Position numbers and translations under genes: made by a program. The notes under the pieces are model-generated. The model did not search any database. It had not been told where the DNA came from and was given only the letters and a program-made list of their open reading frames with translations. A stretch of 64,000 nucleotides of DNA from Seriola aureovittata (Eukaryota > Chordata > Actinopteri > Carangiformes > Carangidae): assembly GCF_021018895.1 (NCBI RefSeq), contig NC_079377.1, positions 15,795,501 to 15,859,500 of the forward strand, read 5' to 3'. This document shows positions 36,601 through 50,728 of the stretch, one piece after another (positions within the stretch are counted from its first letter, which is position 1; every line of letters begins with the position of its first letter).

Positions 36601-37659
36601 CCCCACTTACTGATACACTATTGTCCAGAGACTTCAGCTGTTTTTGTGCTAAGGGTTGTAGATCTAACAAGATGAACATAACAGCATTACGAGCTTGGTT
36701 TAGATTTTATTTAGCCTGGCGTTCAGTGGTGTGCACTGATCCAGAGACTGTGGAACTGATCATCCCTGAGATGATGATGTGTTAGAAGACCTGAGGGGAC
36801 TATGGATTGACTCATTGAGAAGCCATAGAAACCACATCTCACGGTATCCTATAATTCAAAATAGTGAAACACTGATTCATTTTTTTAACTCGCGCACACG
36901 CTAATCAACAGACTACAACCAGCTATAAGTATTGTAAAACCTTCCACTTTTACCATATAGCCTGGGGTTCATGGTTATTGTTGTCATGCCTTCCTCTAAG
37001 GGTAACTGCTGTTGACATGTGACCAAGATGGATAAACGTGCCCAACAGCACAACTTGACACTGACTCCTAGATCAGGACAGATGTTTTCCATGTATGGTA
37101 ACTGAGAGGCAGGACCACAGGGTAGATGTAGGTGGTGGCGTCAAAATATTTAGAGTGAATATATTGGATTGTTAACACTGTTTTCAGTGTTTAGTTGGTG
37201 AGTTTGTATAAGAACACTTCTTCATTTTATATGACTGGCAAGATAAAATTATTAGGTATATCACTTTTGGTAATAAATACAATTGTGAATGTATTATTTA
37301 TAGTGTTTATAAGAGAACTGCTCCTATTTGTGGTGCTCTGCTTGTGCCCACTTGTCAGTTGTTGTATTTTCGTGTAGACTTGTGCCACATGGGCAAAGTT
37401 TTATTGTCTCTGTACAAGTCTCTTAACTGATTAACCTGCTGCATGTACATTTACATGTGAAATACATTTCAGAGACTGATGCTCGGGTGTACTTTGAGTC
37501 CAATCTACTTTAAAAGACTAGAGATGTGACTTGGACTTGACAGCTAAGAGCTCTAACTTGAGTCCCTTCAGACTTGACACCAAAAAGAACATTCAACATT
37601 TGAATCTCAAATTATGGCCTGGTAAAATTACCTTACCCATTTGTGGGACCTCTTTGCAG
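33641..37659. other. Upstream flank of neurl1, no exon supported
   Basis: No frame resembles a known protein. The paired frames at 35477-36156 are on opposite strands of one GC-richer patch and look like chance. Part of that patch (35560-35730) is repeat-like. Regulatory DNA of neurl1 could lie here but none is assigned. Confidence 0.6.
35560..35730 (+). repeat. Degenerate interspersed repeat (TTTTGTGTCTTT type)
   Basis: Contains TGTTTTGTGTCTTTTTGCGG, TTGTTTTGTATGTCTTTGCA and then GGGCCCCCTGGGCCTTCGCC. That order is familiar from a teleost repeat with repeated GTCTTTT units followed by a GGGCCCCTGGG end. A related end may lie near 32000-32110. Confidence 0.4.
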
Positions 37660-37978
37660 GTGTTCATTGTAGAAATGAGATCATGTAATCCAGTCCACCT
37701 CTATTTACCCAATATTGTCACTATAGTTGTTTCTCTCTCCTCTGTACATGACATTTATTGCATGTCTTTCCATTCTGTCCTCTGTTATTCTTCCTGAAGT
37801 TTCTTCTGTTTTTTTTCTCCCGCATGTTAAAGGGTTTTATTGGGGTGGTTTTTTCCTTATCTGAATGGGTGTAAGGATGAAAGATGTTCTATGCAGTACA
37901 GACTCTGAAGCCCGTAGATGAAAATTTGTACTTTGTGATTTTAGACAATATGAAATAAAATTGACTTGACTTGATATA
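37660..37978 (+). mobile_element. Retroposon-like repeat ending AATAAAATTGACTTGACTTG
   Basis: Contains CTCTGTACATGACATTTATTGC, TTCCTGAAGTTTCTTCTG, TTAAAGGGTTTTATTGGGG, TTTTTTCCTTATCTGAATGG and GTACAGACTCTGAAGCCC, and ends in AATAAAATTGACTTGACTTG. This order and the tail are characteristic of a common teleost element whose 3' end resembles a SINE or LINE tail. The left boundary is approximate. Confidence 0.65.
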
Positions 37979-38056
37979 AATTCTGAATCAATGAAAAAGA
38001 CTTTGACAGATAGTCCTTATAGCCACACATCGGCATATGGCTTCAAATGATTTAAG

Positions 38057-38590
38057 ACTTGACATGGATTTAAAAAAATAATTCTGGGAAATCTGTATAT
38101 TCTCTTTTGAGATGAGAAGATTGATACTGCTCTCATGTCTCTGCGTTAAATATGAATCTACAGCAGCTGATTAGCACAAACGGAAATGTGTTGTACAGGG
38201 GGTCATGTGCAGAACTTTCTTCAGTGGGACCAGTTGGTTGGCGGTCAGCAGGAACTGCAAGATTCAGCCAAGAAATAGTCTGGCACACAACCCGCCTGTA
38301 TGGATTAAACAAATGAGATATAACATGTTAATTAGTGAGCTTGAGGTGTTCTGATAGGCAGATTTTGTTACTATTGCACAGAGTCAGGTTAGCTGTTGTG
38401 CTAATCTAAGCTACCAAGCATGGGGTGCCAATGTGTAAGAAGTGACTTTAAAAAATTTACACAACTTTTTTTTTTAACATTATTAGGAAGGAAATGTGGC
38501 AAAATGTTGCTGTTAATTTCAGTAATCACCAATTTACAATCGGTGCTCAATTAACCAACATATTTCCCAAAATGTCAAACTATTTAGACT
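38057..38590 (+). mobile_element. Family A repeat, copy with both ends, diverged interior
   Basis: The left end shows CTGGGAAAT followed by GAGATGAGAAGATTGATACT, like the 2101 copy. The right end has TATTTCCCAAAATGTCAAAC, the exact type of inverted terminus expected. About 0.53 kb separates them. The interior differs from the longest copy, which suggests a shorter subfamily or a deletion. Confidence 0.6.
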
Positions 38591-41500
38591 TGAATTGTAT
38601 GTATGACTTGAATTAACATGCCCCCCCCCAAAAAAAGAAATAAATTCATATTCTGCATTGTAGTTTGCTTTGTAGTAAAAGAAATTCACCAATATCTGCT
38701 CACCCACATGTCAATAAAAACTCCAGTGACAGACACACACTGATTTAGCCCCCACAGTTACATCTCAGCCTCCTGCCAGACTGCTGAAGTTAGAGGAGTC
38801 ACGAAATGTCTATCACATTTCTCAAACTAGCTCATGTACCATAATCAGGTGTTTGTAGCCACACAATTGCACTCCGGGTCTAGTCATTATCCCCTCTATA
38901 TTCCTCAGTGAATGTGCTTTGTTGTATAAGGCACCAACAGTCACATCAGACCACATCACCAGAGTGCTGCTTGTGAAGAAAATAATGAGGTATTCAGGGA
39001 AAATCAATAGGCATTTTATGTTTGTTCTTTTTGTTTTCTCTTTCCTTTCTCTGTCTAAAAAGATGGTCTCATTAACATGAGCAGTATGGGAGATGATGGG
39101 GGCTGGCTCACATATCAGTCAAAACTTCTCTGGAGTTCTGACTGCAGGTGAGAGAAAATGACAGATTTCATTCTGAGAATAATTAGCCATAGTTGAAGCC
39201 TACGGTTCTTAAATCTCTGTGCATGGGTTAACAAATGTAGACCTGTGTGCCTAGTTGTGAATGCTGTGTTTATGCTCAGTGGGAGGTTCCATCATGGACC
39301 TCATGCAGCCCATCCATTTTTTTCATTTGTCTCTCTGGTTGTGAAAATGTTGTGATCCTGATTGTTTCACACAGCCTGCTATATGTTTCTTAAAGGAGGA
39401 CATATGGCACTGACACCACCACATCAACCACAGCCCTATATCATAAAACTGACACATGAACCCCACTGGGGTCAGCAACTCCAGAGACTACAGTTACTAC
39501 TACTTTGCTAAGCTACGCTAGTTAGCTTTTAGCAGAACTTTTTATTTGGTGTTATGTTTTCTTTTAAGCTACTTGCTAATTATTCAGAGCACCAAAACAG
39601 ACTTCTCAATTATAGTAAAAGAAACAGAAAAAATTAGCTTTAGCTTTTGTTGAAATTGACTTTACTCAATTGTTTGGAATCCCACAGACTTCATTGCTCT
39701 ATCTGGAAAACATAATGTGTTTTAGGAAATAATGAAAAAATAAGGCTTTTATTTTCTATGAAGGTGCCCTGATAGTGTCTAGAAAAAAAAGCTTTGTAGA
39801 TACACCAAATAAGAAAATGTTTCCGGTTTTAAATCCTGTATCATATATTTCAAATCATGTGAGTCATATGAAGGTGATAAAACAATGTTATGTATGTTTG
39901 ATGAGCTGTTAACATGGGCCCAGGGTCTCCAGGATCCAAAAACACTGCATTATTTTAATATAGCATATCAAATTCTCTCCAGGGTAACTAAAATGTTTTA
40001 AAAATCAATTTTCTTTTTAGATTTATATCTTATTCCACAGTCAAAATCACCCCATTTTTTACTGTATGCACTAGTATGAAACACCTACATATAATTCTGT
40101 CTGTACAGTTTGTTAATGATAAGGGTTTTAATAGTTGCAGACAGTAAGTCTGCAGAATTATTGTGCATTTTTTAGGACTGTGGATGTTTGACATCATGTG
40201 ATGCCCTTATCGATAACCAGATATGATCGTTATGGTGCTTTTATTGGCACTTGTTAAAACAGTATCTGAAAGCAGGCCTTCCATCACTTTCATTACCATG
40301 GATAGTTCAGATGATTACAATTGATCTTGCTCCAGGGAGGATAAAATCCAAGCTAGAGGAAAAAAATCCTCATAATTACAGAACCAGGATGGTTCAAATG
40401 CCAGTGCGATTTTCATAACATATCCATTGTGCAATTCGGTACAGCTTCCCATACAAATTTGAAAGAATTCAAGAACAATATGGTATCATTTTCTTGTAGA
40501 ATGTAATGCATGCTGACCTAGAAATCCGTGCATATTAATATGGCAAACTAATACTGCAGTAACAGATAATGTAAGGGCTCAGAAGACAGTGCATAAGAAC
40601 AGAGGGCTATAACTAATTAGTCATACATTTTTCTAAGGAGGTCTTTTGTTAGCTATTGTGTGTCAAAATCCAAGGCTCACTCCAGTAGCTGTGGTTGAAA
40701 TCAAGCACCATCCATTCCACAGACGTTCCCGCATTTGCCCAGTTAGTGGTTCATTTGATGCAACACAACAAATCAAATGAATTCAGTGCAGCATTTTTTC
40801 TTTCTCTTCAAACAGCACCTGCATCTATTCAGCTGGGGAGGAACTAAATAGGTGCCAATAAATCATAGCCAGGTACAGTCTCACAGCCCATTATTTAATT
40901 TACCTTATCTTGTGGTTTGGTTATGCAATGATGGTGAGGTGCCATATGACCAATGTAAGAAAGAAAGACACAAAAATTTTTAAGGTGCATGTTTTCTACT
41001 TACCGTTGAACTCCCAGAATGTATAAGCCCTGCTGTACTATGACGAAAATGCTGTAGTGCAGTGCAGCTGTTTACAGTCTTTCCACCATTGTTATCACTG
41101 TATTATAAACTGTTTAAACTGTCACTAATATAGAGCCTGTAAAGCATTGCAGGAGCAGAGTGTGACTGCAAACATGTTGGAATGCTAACTGAAACAAAGA
41201 GTAAACCAACCATGAATAAAACAGGTTTATAATGAAATATGACATTTATAATCAATAAATATTTAAGGTGGTCCCTCCAGCTTTGGCCTAATGCATAATT
41301 AAAGCTCTTTACATAAATTCATAATGATGTAATGACAAAAGAGGACATAACACAAACACTGTTTGTCTCTATTTGCCTAACATATTGATCTTATACTACT
41401 GCTCAGGGCGTGTTTTATTAAAACACAAGCATATGGACTGTTGGACGGTGTACAACTGCAATTCAGTGTGGAATTCTCTGCTGAATGATGACAGTAAAGC

Positions 41501-44500
41501 TGAGATTCAATTTGACCTTTTTCAGTACACCCAATATGAAATAATGGTGTTTCAGTGGAAGACATGTAGTCACCAAACGCTACACAGTTCATCCTCTTAG
41601 GAGCGTATTTGTGCTCAGTAAATTTCCTGAAAATCATCCAATTGAATTGGTGTATAAGCGGACACTGTACCCTAATGGTGGTGGTAGAAGAGTATCATCA
41701 TAATAATAGGATTAATCCCCTGGAGATCATGAATACTCGCAATAAATTAGCCATTATGTGTTGCTTTTATTGTGTGCAAAACGAACATTTGACCCAAGGG
41801 TGGTGTTAGAGCTTAGGTGGTGTCACATTGTTGGTCCTCCATGATATTCAAAGGGGTACTGCAAAAAAGATTTATTATTGCACTGGCTATGATGCAGATT
41901 TTTAGTCAAATATTTAACTATTTAACTCTTTTTGCACTGCAGATTTCTTTGCCTTAAAGCCATATTTATTTACTCTGGATAAAATATAGTTTTATGATGC
42001 TTGGTGAGAATTTCATACTATAAAATGCACCTTTGTGACATTTGGCCAGTATTTTGTGTATGCCATGACATTTCAAGCTATTTGTATTATTATTTTTTTG
42101 TTTATTTAACTGGGCAGTGCACATGAATATACCGCTGATTGGAAATATCTGATTTTCTTAACGCTTGAAAAACGAGCCTCCAGACCTGCAGGTTTGAAGT
42201 CAGGGTTGGTGACGATGGAAGAGCAACAAGAGTGTCTAGCTGAGACCTGAAAGGCCTGTTTACCCTGGCCCAGGATCTGATGTGTTGATTGAGGTTTTTT
42301 ATTTTTTTATATGGCACATAGCCCACAGGCAAAGGCAAGTTATGACAAGGTTGTATGGTCTTTTATCTAATCAGAAAAGAGACGAACTTTGTATAAGGAT
42401 TATCGGGTTCAGTGTTTACCAGTTTCAATGACAAATACCTAGATGCTGTTTTTAAAAAAAGGAGTAGCAGATTGGTTTAAACAGATTTTAACTAGATTAT
42501 ATAGTATGTGTCCATGCATCCAGTCCTTTTTACATTATATTTTTAGTGTGAAGTTTACAGCTAAACTTTTTCTGGACCCAACAGTAGAACTCGGACACAA
42601 AGGCAGATGCACAGTCAAACAAATGCAGTTTATTGACTAACTAAGGAATGGAGGCTTGAGGCTGGGATAGTTGGAGAGTGGGATGGGAAGCTGAGCGAAA
42701 TGCAGGGCTGGCTGGATCTCAGACTGGAGACAGGTGTGCAGGTGGTTTGGTGGGAGCAGGAGTCTGGAAGGCCACACCCAGCAGCATACACACACAAACA
42801 CAGACAGAGACAGGATGGGTACAAACAGGAATCTTGAGGAAACGGGAAAACAGCAGGAACACAAGGGAGTGAGGGAGCGGCAAAGCCAATACCTGACATT
42901 TAGTAGGTGATTACTGTAGCTCAGCACTAAAAAATGTGGCCTTTATCACAGCTTTTCCCTTATATTTAATCATGTCCTTGAGTGTTCAGTGTGTCCGCTG
43001 TGGAGGGAGAAGTTTCAGTGCAGATCTGTTGTGGGAGGAAGGTTGAATATGATTTTGACAGCCTTTCTTTCATCCCAGCATGAACAAAATACTGAGGTTC
43101 AAATGCAGTCATGAACCAAATGAGCAGCATGTCAGATGCGTGGTGTACCTGCACCATGCCACTGTTATAGCGGCACATTTTACAACTGAACATCAGGATA
43201 ATACATTAGCCCATGAACAGTTGAGCCAAGAAGAATACAGAACTGAATGAAAACTGGTCTAAAGGCTGAAGAGGAAGATATAGTGTTGCATGAAAACTGC
43301 GCTTTCATTTACTGTCTTTTAATAGTTGAAATATGAAACCCATAACTACTAATAAACAGACCAATGATGGCATCATTGAATTCTTAACATCAAAATTACT
43401 TAAACTTTGTACTATCGCTAAAATAGCAAAAAGAGAAGTGATTTGGTTTAGAACAGAAATCAATAAATCATCTGCATATAATGAAATGCATCATAAATTA
43501 TTATTCACACATGTAGTGGAACAGAAACAAATCAGCTGCATACTGTGATGGTTGTGTCTGTATTTAGTCTCAGTAACACCACAAATCACCACAAATTTGA
43601 TTTTATGCAGAAAGCGGGAAGGCCCCTTGTGCACATCAGAACAGACACCAAAACTGAAAGAAAAACTGACACTGAGACTAGGAAAAAATCTGAGAATGAG
43701 ATGTTTTTTTCCCTTTATTCTAGAGAAAAATGTATGTATTAAACTTTTGTCATAAAGTATTCATAAAAACTAAATCCTGACCCTTTTGGCATTTAGACAG
43801 AACCTCAGATTTAAGCATCCACTTCCAAAACTGGGCTTTAGAGGTGATATCCAGTTGAGGAGTAGCAGTAGAAAAATATGGTAGCAGTAGAGAAATATAA
43901 CATATGTCAGCTAAAAATGGTGCTGAACACTTCTTAATTTCTTTGAAATTTCCAAGACAAACCTAACAGAGCTTGAAGGTTTGCCATACAGCACAGTAAT
44001 GTGGAGAAATTCACGGATGTCTTAAGTAATTTCTCTTGAGGTAATACTCTGATTCAGTTCCATCTGGTGAGAATCATAGAGGTTTGGCAACAAGATGTAA
44101 CCTGGAAAGCCTTTTGAATTATTGACCTTCCCTTTTCAGCTTTATATATTGGCTTGTAAAAATGACAAAAACAGTTTTATTTTTAGGGAGTTCAACAATT
44201 ATTTGCCAGAGAGGTCCTTAGTACCATTTACGGAGTGATGACTTGTGATGGTGGTGAGAACAGTGGCCCATTTGTTGTCATAAGTTTTGGTTTTTGTCAC
44301 AGAAATAGATGTTTTTCAGCATTTTGTTATGAAACCATGGGCTGTCTTGAGTGTCCAAAACTGCAGGCATCCGACACGTTCAATTATAGCATCAATTTGA
44401 TCATTGCAAATAAACTGAAATTAAAGACTCAAAACTTTAGCCTATTGCCTGGTATGAAGTAGACATAATTTTGACCAATGGTACAGAAAAGTACTTCATT

Positions 44501-45439
44501 GTACATCTGCAAACATTTACAGTAAGATTAACATCATTGTCCTTTGTATTTCTGGGTGTGGGCAAGTATTTATGGGGAACTACACAGGTTGACAACCTGT
44601 AAATATGCTGCACAGATCTCTCTTTTTTTAAAGAGCGAGCATTAGCGTCTTACTTTACCAACAGCTTAAATACTTGGACCACTGGAGTGACATATGCAGA
44701 GGACGCAAATTGCAACACTGCAATCTTTCCGTTCCTACATAAATCACTGCAAGACAGAGCGGGGAGGGAGAGCCATGATGGAGAGGCTAATGGAGCAAGG
44801 GAGCACAACCATGTCATCTTTCAGAGAGGTTTACAAGGCAACTAGTACACAAACTTTAAACTTCTTTCCACACACTTTATGGAACTTACTGGCAAAGGCC
44901 CCTGGACATCGAACTGGAAACTAACTTTATGAGCTCAGAACATTTATTGTTGTCATCGAGGATATACACTAAAATGGACATGTATCTGCAGTTCCCATCC
45001 AGAAAATTTGTCAACATCCCTGGATAGTCACAGTTGGTCCTCTCATTGTGTCCTCAAAATTATTCTCCTGAACACTGCGGATGACGGATCCCCACATTAC
45101 CCTCAGAAGCCTTGATGATATAATGGGTTTGAATGTTGTAAAAGCTTTTTATCACGTCTGACAAAGATGTCTTTCACATTTGTTTACTAGGAGAAGTCTG
45201 AAGTGTCTGAAATCAATTTTGAAAGGATGCCAAAAAGAAAAAAAGAAAAAACACCCCCACCTTATGGTTCTTGCTTGTCCTGTAGCTCTCTGGAACTGTC
45301 CTAAGTTCTGGAGCTTTTGACTGTATCACCCTGTCTTCATCGGTAGATGTAGTTGTTGTCAGATGTCTCTGAGCTCCTCTGTAGCTTTGTGACCTGAAAA
45401 ACAAAGGCTGATGAAACAATCTCAACTCGAGTGGCGTAC
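38591..45439. other. Intergenic stretch, no gene supported
   Basis: AT-rich, with scattered short frames but no recognisable protein, RNA gene or splice-bounded exon. A possible LTR-like fragment is listed at 42560-42900. A frame at 44694-44924 (76 codons, plus) was considered and left out. Confidence 0.6.
42560..42900. mobile_element. Possible LTR-type retrotransposon fragment
   Basis: The sequence runs TCTGGACCCAACAGTAGAAC, then CACAGTCAAACAAATGCAG, TTTATTGAC and a G-rich part with GACTGGAGACAGGTGTGCAG. Similar arrangements occur in degenerate fish LTR elements that I have seen. No LTR pair, primer site or pol frame is present, so the assignment is weak. Confidence 0.25.
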
Positions 45440-46190
45440 ATTTAGTCAGGTGCTGTACTGAAGTACTCTGTTGAGGTACTTGTACTTTACTTTATCTCCA
45501 TTTTATGTTTCTTTATAAGCCTACTCCACTTCATTTATTTAATAGTTAGGTACTAGTTACTTTTTTAGATTCAGATTTTGCATAAAAAACATACAATTAG
45601 CTTCATAATTTCATAATCTATCAGAAATTACAAGGCATTGTTAAAGGCTGAACCAGTGACCCCTCACAAAAACAGCATCAACAACAAAGAAACAGTGTCT
45701 ACTTGGCACATTTGAGATGTCTATCAGTTGTTAATAGTTCCACAAAAAAGGATTTCCCTCCACCTTTCCCACATGGTTTCATTTAAATAAATGCTCAAAG
45801 GCCAAAGAGGAAAATTATCTAATATTTCATAACAAAAGCAGAGAGAAAAAGAAAAAAGAAAATAAATTTAGTTAGCAGAACTTTGTTTTTCTGTCTCTCC
45901 TGCTCCATTAATAAACTTACAGCCCCTCAGATTTATCTTGTGACCCTGTGGAGATGGTGCGACCCCTACTGAAGGTTTGGAACTGCTTGACTAAACTAAA
46001 ATACCTAAAATAATGTAGTTAAAGATAACTCCACCTCGACCAGCCACAACAGTAAAATGCTGCTTACACATTAATCATAATAATATCATGTATGAATTTA
46101 TCAGCACACTGCCGAGAATACTTCTCTACTTTTACTGAGATTTGAATGCAGGACTTATACTGCTAATGGAGCATTTATACATTGTTATAC
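45440..46190. mobile_element. Interspersed repeat, family D, copy 2
   Basis: Starts with TGAGGTACTTGTACTTTACT and TCCATTTTATG, contains CTACTCCACTTCATTTATTT, then CAGATTTATCTTGTGACCCT, and ends with GAATACTTCTCTACTTTTAC. The parts and their order match 16500-17060. Confidence 0.65.
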
Positions 46191-47653
46191 TCAGGTTAAA
46201 GATCTGCCAGTTCCTCAAATGTAACTCAAGGTCCACTTACACACTTTGAACTTTGTTACATGGTCTTCACGCATATTTTTTTTCTTCATTTCCTCTTCTT
46301 GGTTGCTGCACAATTATAGATTATAGCTTTTGAAATGGAGTATCGTGTGATTATGCACTGTATCAGCTCAGACGAATGTATTAAAAATTACATTTTGAAT
46401 GCCCATTTTCCCAGACAGCATGTTTTAAAAGATGTTAACATCAACCCATATCTAAAATATCAGTGCACAATTCAAGATGGAGCTAATGTCCACGAGCGCT
46501 CCCTTGTATCATTACCCTTTTCCCCACATTCAGGATGAAGCAGAGCTTTTATTTTCAAAGTCGGTGCGTAACAAGATAAACGACGCTTCATTCCCGAGTA
46601 TTGATTCCTCCCTGTCACAAACAGATGCTCTGTCATTGGCTGTGACTCACAATCATATTAAGTTGACAACAAGGTGAAGGCCATGTTATAACTGAATGAC
46701 AGCTTGGCTCCACTGGATACAAATTAGTTCACATTTCTTTACCTTCCTCTCCCCACTCAGAGCTACACATTCTTAACAGCTGCCGTGTGTCATTTTATTG
46801 TTAGTTAATAATATGAGATGTATTAAGGAAGCATATTTATATTGCATGATGTGTTGATTTTGATTCTATAAGTCTTCTGTTTGTGTAAATGTTGATTTTC
46901 CATTGTTGTGTCAATTATGGGTTGTAATTTGAAGCTGCATGACAATGTGCAGACTGTCTGGTCCAGATTTCCACTCTTGTTCCGCCTGTTGTTTCTGTGC
47001 TCTCCAAACAGATGCTCCATCAAATCTCTTTATACTTGGCTGAGCAATGGGAGTTACACACTGTCACTGCATGGCCCCCCTTCAAAGACACCCAATGTAT
47101 CAGCTGTCATTCACCGTGATAGCTTTCATGAGTGTGTGTGCCTGCTTGCTCTCCAACATATGCTAGTGGGCACTTTTTTTTTTTTTTTTGCATGTCGTTG
47201 TTAATTCAGCTTGCCAGTAATCCAGAGATGTTTGTATGTTGATTCACATCTGATCTTTATCCAAAAATGACAGCGCTGCAAAAAATTAGCCGCATATGAG
47301 GTCTCCAGTGACCCCGGTTACATTCTCAAAAATTTCCTCCTCTTATCGAATTATCTTTCTACTGCTGCACTTCAGCCAGTCATTAGGATGTTGCTATCAG
47401 GGTGGGCTTTGCAGATCAATGCCTGTCTCTTTACAAGACAGGCCAAAAACTGGATGAAATATGAGTGCCTCTGCGAGTTGTTTGCCTTTCACTAATAAGG
47501 CTCTTCAATATTACAGAGCATCCGAGTGTCATCTGGTAACTCATTATAACATGATCTGTACTCAGAGGAATTCTACTGACATGAAAACAATCAGCTGCTC
47601 TACTGAGGAAGGTCATGACCCCTGAGATCGACATTAACCCAAGTCCCTGTATC

Positions 47654-47684
<31 letters not shown>

Positions 47685-49230
47685 AAAAAAAAAAAAAAAC
47701 AAGAAACAACAACATCAAGACTGTGCCCCAACCCGGCCTCCCTGTATAGGCTTCAACCCCAATATATTTATTTATTTTATGAAGAATTAGTTGCTTGCAG
47801 TTCGTGTTCACAATGTATCCATGGATGTACAGGCGTCAGTTAGTATGTTAGTTTGACAATGAAGAAGAAGATTCTCAGCCGAGTTCTGCAGCATCCTTTT
47901 TCAATGATTTCTAAGTGGATTTATGGACATTTATTTGCCATTGACCTCAGAGTTGTGTGATGTCGTCAGAAAGTGCAGGTCACACTGAATCTGAAAAATA
48001 TGTGTATCATGTCTATGTGTTCAGACTTAACTGATTTATGACTTCTTGAGGAGAGTGCCCATTTTTCATGCAAACTGCAGGCCAAATCAACAAGCCAAAC
48101 TGCATTGACCCTTTCTGTTGTTTTTTTAGAATACCAGCATGCACCTGTCAGTTTCAGCACACAGAGTATCTTTGTCTCACCTGGCGCCTTACAGTTTTAA
48201 AACCTCTGAGGCAGACTGACCTCCATTTTATTATTTTATTCTTATCATTTGGAAAAACCTGCACTTATGTGCACAGAGTTCAGCAATATTTGAATTAAAA
48301 TGTAATGATACTGAAGAAAACCTAAAATGCGATGATATTTGAATTAAAATATGACAGCTGTGGGGTGGTTTGCTTCTTTTGCCTGACTGCTGTCAATCAA
48401 ATTTGCTCACCGAAGCAGCACATCTCTTTTTTAAAGTGAATTCAGAAAGCAATGGCAGCGTGCATGATTTCACATTAAAACACCAAAACCCTCTAAATTA
48501 AGAATCTAAGTCATATTTCAAAGAGAACTGAGTATGTAAATGCAAAATGAGTTGTCTTTTGTGCAGCACAGTGCAGTGTTTCTCTCGACTGCGTCCGTGC
48601 TCATGACACAGTCTGGCTTCAGCACATCTGTCTTTACTCACACTGTAAAGCTGACATCATCTCCACACATGCAAACCCACACACATTCACACACCCTCTT
48701 CCACCCTCCCCCCAGCACAGGCCCTGTAGACTCTTCTAGAGCACATGGATGGAGGAGGGGTAAATAAATCAAAATCAACAACAGGCATCTGTTTGAAACA
48801 ACTGACAACATCCAGGATGTAGCCCCAATGCAGGCACAATGAAGGTCAGTGGAAAAAAAAAGTAACACAATATTGTCTCTGTCTTTCGAGCTGCAAGCAA
48901 ATGGAACTGAATTTTGTTGTTTTTTTTAATCTTGTTCCACATAAATCACACTAATAAGAGTTAGGCTTAATCACCAAGGATACAGATAAGAAATGGCTGA
49001 GATGTTGCACTCTGTTGTCAAGGAAACTGGTCGGGATTGGTCTTGGCCTTAGAAGCTCACAGCAAACTGCTGACCAAAACCATCAGATACACACAGTACA
49101 TGGAGACCTTGAGAGACACAATTTTCATCCTCTGCCTTATTTAGTGTTTTTCTTTTTTTTTTACTGGTATGACAGTATTGACACTTTAAATTCCCACATT
49201 TTTATTAGTGTATAATATTTGTCAACAGAC
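46191..49230. other. Intergenic stretch, no gene supported
   Basis: No recognisable coding exon. It holds a T-run at 47174-47189 and the C-run/A-run junction at 47653-47699. Frames in this stretch have random composition. Confidence 0.6.
47653..47699. repeat. (C)22 followed directly by (A)25
   Basis: About 22 C residues run straight into about 25 A residues with no interruption. Exact lengths may be affected by sequencing or assembly error. Confidence 0.9.
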
Positions 49231-49235
49231 ATATT

Positions 49236-49285
49236 ACATATACATATATATATATATATATATCACCGTTTTTTTTTTTTTTTTT
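49236..49285. repeat. (TA)n tract followed by poly-T
   Basis: About 25 bp of alternating TA, a short CACCG spacer, then about 18 T. The sequence after it (to about 49460, with ATTAATAAACACTTATA and AAACAAAGTGTTAC) resembles a short AT-rich teleost repeat. Confidence 0.75.
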
Positions 49286-50692
49286 ACTATACTAGCATTT
49301 CATCATGAGTGTTCATGTAAGCAAATACATTAATAAACACTTATATCTACTCACAACTAGCCTACATTAATAGTAGGTTATAAACAATTTATTACATGTT
49401 TATATATGTCTAATGCTAAATAGGGAGCCATAAAACAAAGTGTTACAACATTATTATTTTTGCCTGATAATATTGATAAATTTCATGGAAACACTACATA
49501 GAGAGCATTTACAGTAGCTTTGACATGTATAAAGATTCAGCTTAATGAGAGATTTTTACAGGTTTCTTAACATCTTACTGAGTATTTTCTTCTTGTCCTT
49601 GTATGTGAAACATGTGAATTACAGTAACACAAAACCAGTCAAAACATTGAAAGAATTTCTGTGCAGCTTCTAGTGGACAAAACCCTTGAACATGCTTTAT
49701 AGCAAGAGCAGCATGGATTAATATACTTGTATTTCAATAGCTACACATATTGATTGTATAGATGCAGCTACCATCCTGCTTCTCTTTCAGTACTTGTCGC
49801 AGGCATGTAAAATTTTCCTTAATCAGATGCAGCCACTGTCATTTAGCTGAGGTGTGTGACATGTGGGATGATCACTTGACACCTGTACATGCATATTAAA
49901 AAATACAAACCTCAATGAAATGATCTTTTACATTTAGGAAGGATAGTGTTTAAAATCTGTGAGAAATATTCATTATGCGACTGAAAAATTGTCACGGCTG
50001 TGATATTGCTCGCATTAAACAGTCACTTCAGGGATAAGATATTGCCGAGAGTATGAGTATAGAATAATTCATGATTGGTGTGTCAGTGTGTGTGAGTGTG
50101 TGTTCACAGGCACAGAGAACTCACATCTATGAAAGAAACTGCAACACGTAATGATGTGAGCTGATTGAATACATCACAATAAACATGCTTACAGTTTCTC
50201 ATGATGGAATTGAATCTTTGCTTTGAATCTTTTTGCCAAATATATACTCAAAATATGAATATAGGTGGATTTTATTATGAACTCAAATTTTGCTCTGTCA
50301 ATTAATGAGATTTTGCTCCCTCTGGAAGGCAATTAAACAATGGACCCTGTATTCTCGTCCCTGCCAATATCCTGACAGTTCTCCTCTATCAACACACAAC
50401 TATCTAATACCAATTAGTTTCTGTCTTTTCAAATACATGCAAATTAAAGTTGCTGCAAATTAACTGACTTTCCAGCTTATCCCAGGCACTCAAGTGTGCA
50501 CCCACTGCACTATATCTTTTATTTTGTCATTATTCCATCCTCCAGTCAAAGTTAGTTCATCCTCAAGGGTAATATGATGGGAAGGGGATTAACCTGACTC
50601 AACTCATAATATCTGATTCAGCTGACACTGATGTAGCTGTTTATCTGTTATGTGTGACCAAGAAAAATTACGAAATTGTCTCTCTGCGGGTT

Positions 50693-50728
50693 AGAGAGAG
50701 GGAGAGAGGGAGAGAGGGAGAGAGAGAT
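50693..50728. repeat. (GAGAGG)n purine microsatellite
   Basis: Tandem GAGAGG/GAGAGAGG units, directly visible. Confidence 0.85.

Noticed and set aside
39255..39314. Minus-strand ATG reading MGCMRS, considered as an alternative myristoylated first exon of neurl1
   Set aside because: It runs to a stop after about 20 codons, with no donor in the phase needed to join exon 2 and no similarity to NEURL1.
40390..40405. GGTTCAAATGCC, resembling a tRNA B box
   Set aside because: No acceptor stem, A box or anticodon arm can be drawn around it.
44694..44924. 76-codon plus-strand frame considered as a possible small gene
   Set aside because: No recognised domain, no splice context, and composition like surrounding intergenic DNA.
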